64,000 bases of DNA from Skermanella aerolata KACC 11604 (GCF_000936425.1 NZ_AVFK01000001.1:434001-498000), one strand, 5' to 3'; shown: positions 49,032 through 57,582, numbered from the stretch's first letter. Notes: generated by a model not told the origin, from the letters alone. Made by a program: numbers and translations.

Positions 49032-50279
49032 ATGCCGCCGCGCGCAATCCCCGGCCAACTCGGAATAGCCACACCGTTCGAGGAACTCGTCGGTCGTTCC
49101 GAAACCGAGATGAATGCTGAATTCGCCGACTACGCCAAGCTGGGTGTGGACTGGCTCCGTACCGACTTCCGCTGGCACTATGCCCAGCCAGACGGAGCCG
49201 GCGGCTACACGTGGGCACCGTTCGAAAAGCTGGTCGATGCCGCTGTCCGGTATGATATCAAGGTCGTAGCTATCCTTCACGATCCGCCCGACTGGATCGG
49301 CGACAGGGGCGGCATGAACTCCCCTGCCAATGTGGATGCTTTTGGCAAATTCGCCGAGGCGGCCGCAGTGCGATTCAAGGGTAAGGTCCAGCACTGGGAA
49401 ATCGGCAACGAGCAGAACCTCTACAATTCGCAAAGCCTTCCCGACGTCGCTGCCTACACCCAGTCGCTGAAATCGGCTTATCGGGCAATCAAAAGCGTCG
49501 ATCCCCAATCTATCGTGATATCTGGCGGCTTGTCGCCCGTCCCGAAGTCTTCGGGAGGCAATGTGAGTGCCGTCGAGTTCCTTCAGAAAATGTATGCCAG
49601 CGGCGCTGGCGCATATTTCGATGCGCTGGGTTACCACCCGTATTCATGGCCATTGCAGCCCGATGATCCAGCCTCCTGGAACGGCTGGAAAATGATGAAA
49701 TTGGCTATCCGGGAAACCATGGTCGAAAACGGTGACGCAGCCAAACAGATATGGATCACGGAAATGGGCGCTCCGACCAAGGGGGGCGCCAAAGCCGTTT
49801 CCGAACAAGCGCAAGCCTATATGCTCCAGAAGGCAGCCGATCTGGCTCATAGCTATTCCTGGGCAGGTCCATTGATGTGGTACTCGTACAAGGACCGCGG
49901 CGGCGACCGGCGCGATACCGAGAACTGGTTCGGCCTGATCCGCCCGGATGGCACACACAAGCCGATATACAAGGTATTCCAGGACATTGCGAAGCATGAA
50001 ACCGCCGATCCTTCTGCTCACCCGATACCGCCGCGAAAGCCGAAATACTCCCCGGTCGGCGATACCGGCGAACTGAACCTTCGCGACGGCGGCACGGTCA
50101 TCGCGTGCTCACACGTTCAGCAATTCGTCACCGAGTCGGCCTGGGTCTTGGAGGGCAGGGACCTCGTACCCCGTCGGGGAAAGGACAGCGGCGCGACTTG
50201 CATCCAGGGGATCGCCTCCGCCGGTCCCCTGGACCCCGTCGCCTTCGATCCAGCGGCTATCGGCGATCCCGGATCATAG
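49032..50279 (+). CDS. Clan-A glycoside hydrolase lacking RTX tail (paralogue 3)
   Basis: A 415-residue third paralogue. The TIM-barrel core aligns with the other two from GQLGIATPF (8-16) onward, with acid/base Glu127 (WEIGNEQN) and nucleophile Glu244 (WITEMGAP). Unlike them it has no RTX repeats and no type I secretion signal. After about residue 330 there is a different ~85-residue Cys-containing tail ending AAIGDPGS. It has no N-terminal signal peptide, so it is either cytoplasmic, exported by another route, or a truncated relative that depends on the RTX-only protein upstream. The gene ends against the TauD remnant. Confidence 0.82.
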   Translation: MPPRAIPGQLGIATPFEELVGRSETEMNAEFADYAKLGVDWLRTDFRWHYAQPDGAGGYTWAPFEKLVDAAVRYDIKVVAILHDPPDWIGDRGGMNSPANVDAFGKFAEAAAVRFKGKVQHWEIGNEQNLYNSQSLPDVAAYTQSLKSAYRAIKSVDPQSIVISGGLSPVPKSSGGNVSAVEFLQKMYASGAGAYFDALGYHPYSWPLQPDDPASWNGWKMMKLAIRETMVENGDAAKQIWITEMGAPTKGGAKAVSEQAQAYMLQKAADLAHSYSWAGPLMWYSYKDRGGDRRDTENWFGLIRPDGTHKPIYKVFQDIAKHETADPSAHPIPPRKPKYSPVGDTGELNLRDGGTVIACSHVQQFVTESAWVLEGRDLVPRRGKDSGATCIQGIASAGPLDPVAFDPAAIGDPGS

Positions 50280-50661
50280 CCGAACGCCCGCCGGAACGTC
50301 GCCGCGTAGGGTCGTCCGGTACAACGTCCGGCGCAGATGGGGCGGTCAGTTCGGGCCGCAACGCGCTGGCGGCCTGCTGCTTGCGGTTCCGGGAACCGTA
50401 GTCATGGACGGCCTGCAACCCGTCGATCCGGTCGCGAAGGTCCTCCGGCAGGCTATCGTAGGCGCCGAACATCGTGGCGAACAAGGTATCGCCTTCCTGT
50501 TCCGGCAGCTCCTGGGCATGCAGCAGCGATCCCAGGCTGGGCTCGCGAAGATAAGACAGGTCGGAATGCCCGTAGCGGCTGGCATCGGCAAGGCCGATTG
50601 GCTTGCCTTCCTGAAGCACAAATACACGACTAAACTGATCGTGATAATGTAGTTGATTGAC
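50274..50661 (-). pseudogene. TauD/TfdA-family dioxygenase remnant
   Basis: On the minus strand, an open frame reads QLHYHDQFSRVFVLQEG, the iron-binding HxD motif in YGHSDLSYLREPSLGSLLHAQELP (read in parts) and GDTLFATMFGAYDSLPEDLRDRIDGL, all typical of TauD/TfdA alpha-ketoglutarate dioxygenases. The N-terminal ~60 residues are gone. After APDVV the family sequence stops, and the true C-terminal end YRTTLRGDVPAGVRL appears in another frame. The internal region with the distal histidine and arginine is therefore deleted and the frame is shifted. It is non-functional. It marks the right edge of the polysaccharide locus. Confidence 0.8.
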
Positions 50662-50761
50662 GCTGCGCGGGGCGGCACCATCTACGGCACCGGTTCCACG
50701 GACTTCAGGTCCGTGCCGAGCCGGCGCGGTGAACCGGCAGTCTGGGAGCAGGGAAGCGCCT

Positions 50762-52195
50762 ATGGGAACAATCCAGCGGGAACACCGCATCGGCATCATC
50801 GGGGCCGGTTTCACCGGGACCCTGCTTGCCGTCCATCTCTTGCGGCAGGCGGAGACGCCGACGCACCTTTTCCTGGTCGAGCGGCGAGGAGACTTCGGGC
50901 GGGGCGTCGCCTACTCGACCGGCAACGACGCTCACCTGTTGAACGTCCGGGCCTTCAACATGAGCGCCTATCCCGACGATCCCCGGCATTTCCTGAAATG
51001 GCTTTGGGCACGGGACGACCCCAGGAGCCCCGCCAACGCGATCCCGCCTAGCGGTCACGCCTTCGTGTCGCGCGGCCTCTACGGCACATACATCCAGGAA
51101 CAGTTCGCAACTGCCGTTCGCGAAGCGGCGGGCCACGTCACCTGCTCTACGCTGGGCGACGATGTCGTGGACCTGCGCCGCCGACCCGAAGGCGGCTTCG
51201 TCCTCCGTCTCGCCTGCTCCACCGAGATAGAGGTCGATACCGTGGCCCTCTGCATCGGCAATTTCCCGCCGGCGCTGCCGGGCGGCGTGTGCCCGGAGGG
51301 GGCAAGAAGCCCATTCTACATCGGCGATCCCTGGAATGCCCCCGAGATCGCCGGGATTCCGCCGGATGCGCCGGTGCTGGTGCTCGGCACCAGCCTGACC
51401 ACTGCCGACCTCGTGATCTCGCTCCAGCGGAACGGCCATCGCGGGCCGATCACGGCGCTGTCCCGCCGGGGATTGCTGCCGACGACCCATAAGGAAGCGC
51501 GCTCCTATCCCGGTTACGTCGACGACTTCCTGGCGGACGACGCACCGCCGTTGCGCGTGCTCGACCTGCTCCGCCGTGTCCGGCGCGAAGTCATCGTCGG
51601 TGCCCACGCCGGTTACGACTGGCGCAGCGTGCTCGATGCCCTGCGCCCGAATCTGCGCCGCTTGTGGCGCCGTCTGCCCGACGCGCAACGCCGCCGATTC
51701 CTGCGCCATCTCAGGCCCTACTGGGACATCCACCGCCATCGCATGGCGCCGGAGGTGGCAAGCCTCCTGGACAAGCTCCAGCTGGAAGGGCGGCTGACAT
51801 TCCAGCGCGGTCGGCTGCGGACCCTGCGCCCGACCCCCGGCGGACTGGTTCCCGTCGTGACGCCGCACGGGGCTTCGGAGGAGACCGAACTTGCGGCGGG
51901 CTGGGTCATCAATTGTTCCGGCCCGGCCTGCGACTACGCCCGCATCGGTCATCCCCTAGTCCGCAGCCTGCTGGACGGTGGCCTCGCCCGGCCGGATGCA
52001 CTCGGGCTCGGCCTCGACGTGACCGACCATTCCGTCGTCATCGGAGCCGATGGGAGCCCGACGGAGGGACTCTATGCATTGGGGCCGGTCACTCGCGGGG
52101 CCTTCTGGGAAATCACCGCCGTTCCCGAACTGCGCGTCCAGTGCGCGGAGATCGCACGCCGGCTTCACCCAGCCTATCCGGAGCTGGAGACCTGA
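50762..52195 (+). CDS. FAD/NAD(P)-binding protein (YdhS-like)
   Basis: A 477-residue flavoprotein-like oxidoreductase with N-terminal dinucleotide fold GIIGAGFTGTLLAVHLL (Rossmann glycines at 14, 16 and 19), RGVAYSTGNDAHLLNV, a second nucleotide site VLVLGTSLTTADLVISL and a C-terminal INCSGP...YALGPVTRGAFWEITAVPE. This matches the YdhS/PF13454-type family with unknown substrate. ATG 50762 is used; AGGGAAG lies 5 nt before it, while longer readings run through the TauD remnant. It is probably ancestral neighbour of that lost dioxygenase. Confidence 0.85.
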   Translation: MGTIQREHRIGIIGAGFTGTLLAVHLLRQAETPTHLFLVERRGDFGRGVAYSTGNDAHLLNVRAFNMSAYPDDPRHFLKWLWARDDPRSPANAIPPSGHAFVSRGLYGTYIQEQFATAVREAAGHVTCSTLGDDVVDLRRRPEGGFVLRLACSTEIEVDTVALCIGNFPPALPGGVCPEGARSPFYIGDPWNAPEIAGIPPDAPVLVLGTSLTTADLVISLQRNGHRGPITALSRRGLLPTTHKEARSYPGYVDDFLADDAPPLRVLDLLRRVRREVIVGAHAGYDWRSVLDALRPNLRRLWRRLPDAQRRRFLRHLRPYWDIHRHRMAPEVASLLDKLQLEGRLTFQRGRLRTLRPTPGGLVPVVTPHGASEETELAAGWVINCSGPACDYARIGHPLVRSLLDGGLARPDALGLGLDVTDHSVVIGADGSPTEGLYALGPVTRGAFWEITAVPELRVQCAEIARRLHPAYPELET

Positions 52196-52327
52196 AACGG
52201 CTGCACCGACCAACGGTTCATGCCCATCCGTGGGGTGCCGTGATGACGGAATGGCAATTCACGCTAATTTAAAACGAATGGTAGAGTGTGGCCAATTCGA
52301 TTTCCTGTCATCCCAGGGAACATCGTC

Positions 52328-53491
52328 ATGGCCAAGAACATCTGCATCTTCTCGGACGGCACCGGACAGGGCGGAACCGCCAAGGGCGCCGACAACACCA
52401 ATGTCTACCGGCTGTATCAGGCCTGCTGCTGCGACGATCCTTCCACCCAGGTCTGCTTCTACGATGCCGGCTTGGGCGCGCGGGCGGACGGCGCGGGGAA
52501 GTGGATGCGCTGGATCCACGACACCCTGTCCCAGGCTACCGGACTGGGCATCTCGCAGAACATAAAGGACTGCTACGATGCGGTGATCCAGCATTACGAG
52601 CCGGGCGACCGCATCTTCCTGTTCGGCTTTTCCAGGGGCGGCTACACTGTCCGCAGCCTGGGCGGCGTCCTGAAGCTGTGCGGCGTTCCCGGAACGGATG
52701 CCGGCGGCCGGCAGGCCCGCACGTCGAAGGACGTTCGCCGGGAACTGGTCGAGGAAGCGGTCGAGAAGGTCTACAAGTCTTACGGATCGACCGACGAGCA
52801 GCGCCAGAAGCGGATATCCCTCGGCGCCGCGTTCCGTGCCCGCTATGCATCGGCCGAGGTCTCGCCCTACTTCATCGGGGTATGGGATACCGTCCGTGCT
52901 CTCGGACTGCCGGGATCAAGCAGCCTGTTCGGCTGGAGGCATGCTTTCCACGACGCTTCGCTGGACCCGCGGGTAAACTTCGCCCGGCAGGCTCTTTCGG
53001 TCGATGAAAACCGGGAAGTCTTCGAGCCGGTCATCTGGGAGGTAACGTCCGACGATCTGGCCACCAACCGCGTCAAGCAAGTCTGGTTCGCGGGCGTACA
53101 CTCCGATGTCGGCGGCGGCTATTCCGACGATCGCGGCCTCGGCGACCTTTCGCTGGCCTGGATGATAAACGAAGCGACCTCGGTCGCACTGCCGCACAGG
53201 CTCGCCGTCGATCTGGGCAAACTCACGCCGGCGATGCGGCCCAGTCATCTGGGGCTCCAGCATGACGAGACCTTCAAGCCGGTGAGCTTATGGAGCAGGA
53301 AGACCCGCGAGGCTTTCCACAACGATCCGTTCGTCGAATGGGCGACCATCGACGATCCCAGCGTCAAGGATCGCTTCGAGATGAAAAGCGTACGGTGCGT
53401 CAGGGGCGAGGGCCCTTATCGCCCGCAAGCCCTTTCGGTACGCCCTCCCTGGAAAGAAAGTTACGAGAAAGCCGTTCAAGCCAAGCCTTGA
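52328..53491 (+). CDS. DUF2235 alpha/beta hydrolase (Tle1-like phospholipase family)
   Basis: A 387-residue protein of DUF2235: N-terminal NICIFSDGTGQGG, nucleophile elbow GFSRGG (100-105, Ser102), AEVSPYFIGVWDTVRALG and FAGVHSDVGGGYSD (catalytic Asp/His region). DUF2235 includes type VI secretion lipase effectors of the Tle1 group. Here no VgrG, PAAR or immunity gene is adjacent, so a house-keeping hydrolase is equally likely. The start is supported by CAGGGAA upstream of ATG 52328. Confidence 0.85.
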   Translation: MAKNICIFSDGTGQGGTAKGADNTNVYRLYQACCCDDPSTQVCFYDAGLGARADGAGKWMRWIHDTLSQATGLGISQNIKDCYDAVIQHYEPGDRIFLFGFSRGGYTVRSLGGVLKLCGVPGTDAGGRQARTSKDVRRELVEEAVEKVYKSYGSTDEQRQKRISLGAAFRARYASAEVSPYFIGVWDTVRALGLPGSSSLFGWRHAFHDASLDPRVNFARQALSVDENREVFEPVIWEVTSDDLATNRVKQVWFAGVHSDVGGGYSDDRGLGDLSLAWMINEATSVALPHRLAVDLGKLTPAMRPSHLGLQHDETFKPVSLWSRKTREAFHNDPFVEWATIDDPSVKDRFEMKSVRCVRGEGPYRPQALSVRPPWKESYEKAVQAKP

Positions 53492-53602
53492 CCAATCCGG
53501 CAACCCAGTTTCGTCAGCTTTTCTGCCCAAAACCGGTAGAACTCCCGTGGCCATCCTACGTCAGGATGTGTTTGATGGGGCGGAAGCTGACGAGGAAAGA
53601 GA

Positions 53603-54688
53603 ATGACTGAGACCACTACTTACGTGACCATCAGCGCCAACCCCCTCAAAGCGGTGACGCGGGCGATCGTAACAGCCGCCGGATCGAGCGCTCGGGAGGC
53701 CGATCTGGTAGCGGACCATCTTATCGAAGCCAACCTGACCGGCCATGACTCCCACGGCGTCGGCATGCTGCCGCGCTACATCGAAGTGTTCGTGGCCGGC
53801 GATCTGAAGGTCAACGAGCATGTGACGGTGGTCAACGACACCGGCGCGCTCCTGACGCTCGACGGCAATGCCGGCTTCGGCCAAGTCATGGGCTACGAAG
53901 CGATGGAGCATGGGATCGAGCGGGCCGCCCGGCACGGCGTCGCCGTCGTCGGGCTGTCCAACAGCCATCACATCGGCCGCATCGGGCATTGGGCCGAGCA
54001 GTGCATCAAGGCCGGTTACGTCTCGATGCACTATGTCAACGTCATCAGCGAACCGGTCGTGGCGCCGTTCGGTGGGCGCGACGCCCGCTTCGTGACCAAC
54101 CCCTTCTGCGTCGGTATCCCGCGGCCGGGCGGCGAGCCGGTCCTGCTCGACTTCGCGACCAGCAGGATCGCCATGGGCAAGGTGCGCGTCGCCATGAACA
54201 AGGGCGAAAGGGTCAAGCCGGACACGCTGCTGGATCATCGCGGTGAAGCGACCGACGATCCCAGCGTGCTGTTCAAGGAGCCCTTGGGTGCTCTCCTACC
54301 GTTCGGCGAGCACAAGGGGTTCGGCATGGCCGTCGTCTGCGAACTTCTGGGAGGGGCCCTGTCCGGCGGCAGGACGCTGCACCGGAAACCCACCAGCCGG
54401 GCCATCATCAACAACATGCTGTCGATCATCATCGATCCGAACCGGCTGGGCACTGCCGCTAACCTGTCGGCGGAGACGGCGGAGTTCGTCCAGTGGGTCA
54501 AGCAGTCGCCGGTGGCCCAAGGCGTCGAACGCATTCGAATCGCCGGAGAGCCGGAGCGGGACAGCCGGGACCGGCGCGGTACGGAAGGCATTCCCGTCGA
54601 TACGACCACCTGGAACGAGATCGTCGCGGCCGGCGAACAGTTGGGTCTGAAGCGGCCCGACATGGAGAGGCTGGCGCAGATCGCCTGA
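53603..54688 (+). CDS. Malate/L-lactate dehydrogenase family (Ldh2/YlbC) oxidoreductase
   Basis: A 361-residue NAD(P)-dependent dehydrogenase of the MDH2/Ldh2 superfamily: HDSHGVGMLPRYIE, catalytic-region SNSHHIGRIGHWAEQ, NPFCVGIPRPG, LLPFGEHKGFGMAVVCELLGGAL in parts, and a C-terminal acidic helix. Members act on malate, lactate, ureidoglycolate or delta1-piperideine-2-carboxylate; the exact 2-hydroxy/imino acid substrate cannot be read. GAGGAAAGAG precedes the ATG. A hairpin at 54692 follows the stop. Confidence 0.88.
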   Translation: MTETTTYVTISANPLKAVTRAIVTAAGSSAREADLVADHLIEANLTGHDSHGVGMLPRYIEVFVAGDLKVNEHVTVVNDTGALLTLDGNAGFGQVMGYEAMEHGIERAARHGVAVVGLSNSHHIGRIGHWAEQCIKAGYVSMHYVNVISEPVVAPFGGRDARFVTNPFCVGIPRPGGEPVLLDFATSRIAMGKVRVAMNKGERVKPDTLLDHRGEATDDPSVLFKEPLGALLPFGEHKGFGMAVVCELLGGALSGGRTLHRKPTSRAIINNMLSIIIDPNRLGTAANLSAETAEFVQWVKQSPVAQGVERIRIAGEPERDSRDRRGTEGIPVDTTTWNEIVAAGEQLGLKRPDMERLAQIA

Positions 54689-54691
54689 TCG

Positions 54692-54717
54692 CACGGCGAA
54701 AATAGGGCTTCGCCGTG
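54692..54717 (+). terminator. Hairpin after Ldh2 gene
   Basis: CACGGCGAA-AATAGGGC-TTCGCCGTG, a perfect 9-bp stem starting 4 nt after the stop codon; no T-run follows. Confidence 0.55.
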
Positions 54718-54845
54718 ACATCGGCGGGGGAAATCGCTTCATCCCGGGCGGCGACAAGCGCCTTTGTCTTGCTCCCCGCCCAAACGAATGGCAATGGAAT
54801 AGTCCGCTGCCATCCAAGGCAGACGCTTCAAAAAGGATTACAGTC

Positions 54846-55124
54846 ATGAACCAGACAGACCTGATCGCGGCCGTCGCGGAGCGCGCCGGCCTGAGCAAGG
54901 CTGACGCAGGCAAGGCCCTGGAAGCGCTGGTCGGCACGATCACCGATTCGCTGAAGCAGGGTGACGAAGTTCGCATCTCCGGTTTCGGCACCTTCGGCGT
55001 TTCCGAGCGCGGCGAGCGCCAGGGCCGAAATCCCCAGACCGGTGAGCCGATCACCATCGGCGCATCCAAATCGGCCAAGTTCACGGCCGGCAAGGCCGTC
55101 AAGGAAGCGCTTAACGGCGATTGA
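54846..55124 (+). CDS. hup: HU-family DNA-binding protein
   Basis: A 92-residue nucleoid protein. The family core is GDEVRISGFGTFGVSERGERQGRNPQTGEPI, split here into helices 1-2 (MNQTDLIAAVAERAGLSKADAG), the beta arm and GRNPQTGE, with the C-terminal KFTAGKAVKEALN. It wraps or bends DNA as a dimer. AAGGA lies 8 nt before the ATG. Single gene with its own promoter. Confidence 0.95.
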   Translation: MNQTDLIAAVAERAGLSKADAGKALEALVGTITDSLKQGDEVRISGFGTFGVSERGERQGRNPQTGEPITIGASKSAKFTAGKAVKEALNGD

Positions 55125-55275
55125 GTCCGGGCTGCTGATCCTGACACTATCCGGCGGGCGCCGCAGTCCTGCTCGCCGGTTCCGGCTTAACCTGCATTAA
55201 CGCACCGCTCCTCCTTAGCCACTACGATGCCCTGACGTTCCGCATGTCGATTCATGCATGACCGGAGGAGGGGCC

Positions 55276-55593
55276 ATGGCTACGAAAAGGCTGGATGAGG
55301 AGGAGTGGGGCAGGTACTTCGACCAAGCCGCCGCGGCGCTTCGGGGCCGGAAGGCGACGGTCGAGGTCGTGGCGCCCGACATCGGCGCCCAGTTCGCGGC
55401 GGCAGGGCTGGATGTCGTCGGCATCACCTACGATCCCAAGGACAGGCTGCTCGAGATCGCTCTCGACGGCATGGATCACCTCATCCGCGATCCGCAGGAA
55501 ATCTATGTGAAAGAAACCCCGCGCGGTCTGGACGTGGTCGAAGCGACCGACGCCGGTGGGCGAAAGCACATCATCCAGATCGCCGGCCCCTGA
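55276..55593 (+). CDS. DUF5335 family protein
   Basis: A 105-residue small cytoplasmic protein: LDEEEWGRYFDQAA, GRKATVEVVAPDIGAQ, ITYDPKDRLLEIAL and a final GRKHIIQIAGP. It fits DUF5335, small alpha-beta proteins of unknown role common in soil bacteria. ATG 55276 is preferred over 55258 because GGAGGAGG sits just before it. Confidence 0.75.
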   Translation: MATKRLDEEEWGRYFDQAAAALRGRKATVEVVAPDIGAQFAAAGLDVVGITYDPKDRLLEIALDGMDHLIRDPQEIYVKETPRGLDVVEATDAGGRKHIIQIAGP

Positions 55594-55663
55594 GCACGTA
55601 GGGTCGATCGACGCCGTTTTCTTCAACCGGATTGATGCCAGGATAGTGAGGGAGTAGAACGCC

Positions 55664-55924
55664 ATGTTCATCAGGAAGATTTCAGGTCTCGCCACGGGAA
55701 TGTTCGCGCTTTCCCTGCTCGCCGCCTGCGCCGGCAGCGAAACAAGCCGCGATGCGCAAGCTGACGACGCTTCGATGCTTCAGGTCACGAACGCGGCTGA
55801 CCGCGCCACATCCGCTTCCGACCGGGCGGCAACCGCGGCCACGCGGGCGGAGCAGGCGGCCCAGCGGGCGGAAGCCGCCGCGAGCCGTGCCGACCAGTCG
55901 TTCCGGACGGGGCTGAGGAAGTAA
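55664..55924 (+). CDS. Lpp-like alanine-zipper lipoprotein
   Basis: An 86-residue lipoprotein: signal peptide with lipobox LLAAC (about 18-22) then a long Ala/Arg/Glu heptad helix (ADRATSASDRAATAATRAEQ in parts) and C-terminal RTGLRK. It resembles Pseudomonas OprI and E. coli Lpp, whose C-terminal Lys/Arg can be linked to peptidoglycan by L,D-transpeptidases. Two L,D-transpeptidase genes follow immediately, which fits that role. Confidence 0.85.
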   Translation: MFIRKISGLATGMFALSLLAACAGSETSRDAQADDASMLQVTNAADRATSASDRAATAATRAEQAAQRAEAAASRADQSFRTGLRK

Positions 55925-55925
55925 T

Positions 55926-56828
55926 CTAGCGCGTCACCGGGACCGGATAACCCAGACGCTGGACGCCGGCGGTACGCACCGCTTCCCAATCGACCACCGC
56001 CGCGCGTCCCCTTGTGGCATCCCGTACCCGCGCCTCCAGATCCTCCGGGATCTCCGAATCGAATACGCCTCGCTCTTCAAGCTGGTCCTGCTGCGCTCCG
56101 GTCGGATGGACCTCGACGAATAGGTCGCCGTCAATCCAGGCGAGCTTCACCGGCTGGTTCACCACGCGGACCGTCGTTCCGGGCCGGACAAGGTCGAACA
56201 GGGTCTCGACATCCCAGGGATACATCCTGATGCAGCCGCTGCTGGTCCGGCGCCCCACGCCATAAGGCTTGTCGGTTCCGTGGATCAGGTATCGCGGCCA
56301 CCCCAAATATATCGCCCTGCTGCCCAGCGGGTTGTCGGGTCCGGCCGCCACCCTGACCGGCAGCCATGGTTTCTCTCGCCTGATCGAGGCCGGTGGGTAC
56401 CAGCTCGGGTCCTTGGTCTTCCGGACGGCGCTGGTCCGGCCGACCGGCGTAGCCCGCCCCTCGCGCCCGATCCCAATCGGCCAGCTCAGGACCTCTCCAC
56501 GCCCCGGCACGGCATCGAACAGGTACAGGCGCATATCGGCCAGATTGATGACGATGCCGGTTTCCGGCGCGTCGGGCAGCAGATGCCTTCGGGGAAGATA
56601 GATCCGTGTCCCCGCTCCCGGCGCCCAGACGTCCACGCCGGGATTCGCACCCAGAAGTTCCAGGAACCCCAATCCCTTGTCGATAGCGATGTCCACCAGC
56701 GTATCGGCCTCGTCCGCTACGTGGATGCCCGTCGTCCCGATCGCGCCCCCGGCGAAAGCCGGCTGCCGGATCAGAGGCAACATTGCCAAAGCGGCAATGG
56801 CCGCTATCATCGGCACCGTCAGGCGCAT
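55926..56828 (-). CDS. L,D-transpeptidase (ErfK/YbiS type) with LysM-like domain
   Basis: A 300-residue periplasmic YkuD-fold enzyme: signal peptide (about 1-26), a LysM-like segment (about 33-80; IHVADEADTLVDIAIDKG), then the catalytic domain with the HGTDKPYGVGRRTSSGCIRMY motif carrying active-site Cys and His. It can make 3-3 crosslinks or attach lipoproteins to peptidoglycan. It converges on the Lpp-like gene (1 nt from its stop) and is head-to-head with a second L,D-transpeptidase. Confidence 0.9.
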   Translation of the reverse strand: MRLTVPMIAAIAALAMLPLIRQPAFAGGAIGTTGIHVADEADTLVDIAIDKGLGFLELLGANPGVDVWAPGAGTRIYLPRRHLLPDAPETGIVINLADMRLYLFDAVPGRGEVLSWPIGIGREGRATPVGRTSAVRKTKDPSWYPPASIRREKPWLPVRVAAGPDNPLGSRAIYLGWPRYLIHGTDKPYGVGRRTSSGCIRMYPWDVETLFDLVRPGTTVRVVNQPVKLAWIDGDLFVEVHPTGAQQDQLEERGVFDSEIPEDLEARVRDATRGRAAVVDWEAVRTAGVQRLGYPVPVTR

Positions 56829-56840
56829 GGATCTTCGGTC

Positions 56841-57356
56841 ATGATGACGTCAAGGGCGGTCAACTTCTTCGCCTCGCTCCTCGTTCTGGTCTTCCTCGTC
56901 CCGTCGCTCCCGGCCTCATACGCCGCGGAGCGCAAGGCGGACCTGATCGTCGTCCACAAGCAGCAGCGGATCATGAGGCTGCTCAGCGGCGGCGACCTGA
57001 TCCGGCAGTATCCGATCGCCCTCGGCTTCGATCCGCACGGCCCTAAACGGCGGGAGGGCGACGGCCGCACCCCGGAAGGCGCCTATAGGATCGACTGGCG
57101 CAATCCCGACAGCGCCTTTCATCTGTCGCTGCACATCGATTACCCCCAGCCCTCCGACGTAACGGCTGCCGGAACTTCCGTCGATCCCGGCCGCGACATC
57201 ATGATACACGGTCTGCCGAACGGCTTCACCGCCGATCGGATCGGCCACCCCGCCAACGATTGGACCAACGGCTGCATCGCGGTAACGGACAGCGAGATCG
57301 AAGAGATATGGCGTCTGGTGGACGACGGCACCACCATACTCATTCTAAGCCGTTAA
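56841..57356 (+). CDS. L,D-transpeptidase (YafK-like short type)
   Basis: A 171-residue exported YkuD-domain protein: signal peptide (about 1-29, ending SYA-AE), then DLIVVHKQQRIMRLLSGG, GDGRTPEGAYRIDWRNP, HGLPNGF and active-site NDWTNGCIAVTD. The short form resembles YafK/DpaA, which hydrolyses the Lpp-peptidoglycan link; its partner may make that link. Divergent from the 55926 gene with only 12 nt between start codons, so each promoter must lie in the other coding region or starts are further downstream. Confidence 0.88.
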   Translation: MMTSRAVNFFASLLVLVFLVPSLPASYAAERKADLIVVHKQQRIMRLLSGGDLIRQYPIALGFDPHGPKRREGDGRTPEGAYRIDWRNPDSAFHLSLHIDYPQPSDVTAAGTSVDPGRDIMIHGLPNGFTADRIGHPANDWTNGCIAVTDSEIEEIWRLVDDGTTILILSR

Positions 57357-57499
57357 CGCCTATCCGGTCCCGTAGGCTTTACCCGTTGTTAAGATTGTAT
57401 TCCTGAACATCGTTCGATACTGTGTGCTGCGCAACCCGCCGGGATCTTCGAAACCGTGAATCAACGCACCTTGGAAACGCAATGCCCGTCATTCCGAAA

Positions 57500-57551
57500 A
57501 TAGTGACCTTCACCCGTGAGATAGTGACCTTTTGGGCGATATAGTGACCTT
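57500..57551. repeat. Three 11-bp direct repeats (iterons)
   Basis: ATAGTGACCTT occurs at 57500, 57521 and 57541, 21 and 20 bp apart, about two helical turns. It lies in a 226-nt non-coding stretch just after the L,D-transpeptidase gene. The pattern suggests a multi-site protein target, such as a transposase-end array (IS21/Tn7-like ends carry repeated sites) or a regulator. Confidence 0.8.
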
Positions 57552-57582
57552 TGATGACGAACCGGCGAAATTCCGGTGATCG

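Noticed and set aside
52328-53491. Type VI secretion lipase effector
   Set aside because: The DUF2235 fold fits, but there is no VgrG, PAAR, chaperone or immunity gene beside it.
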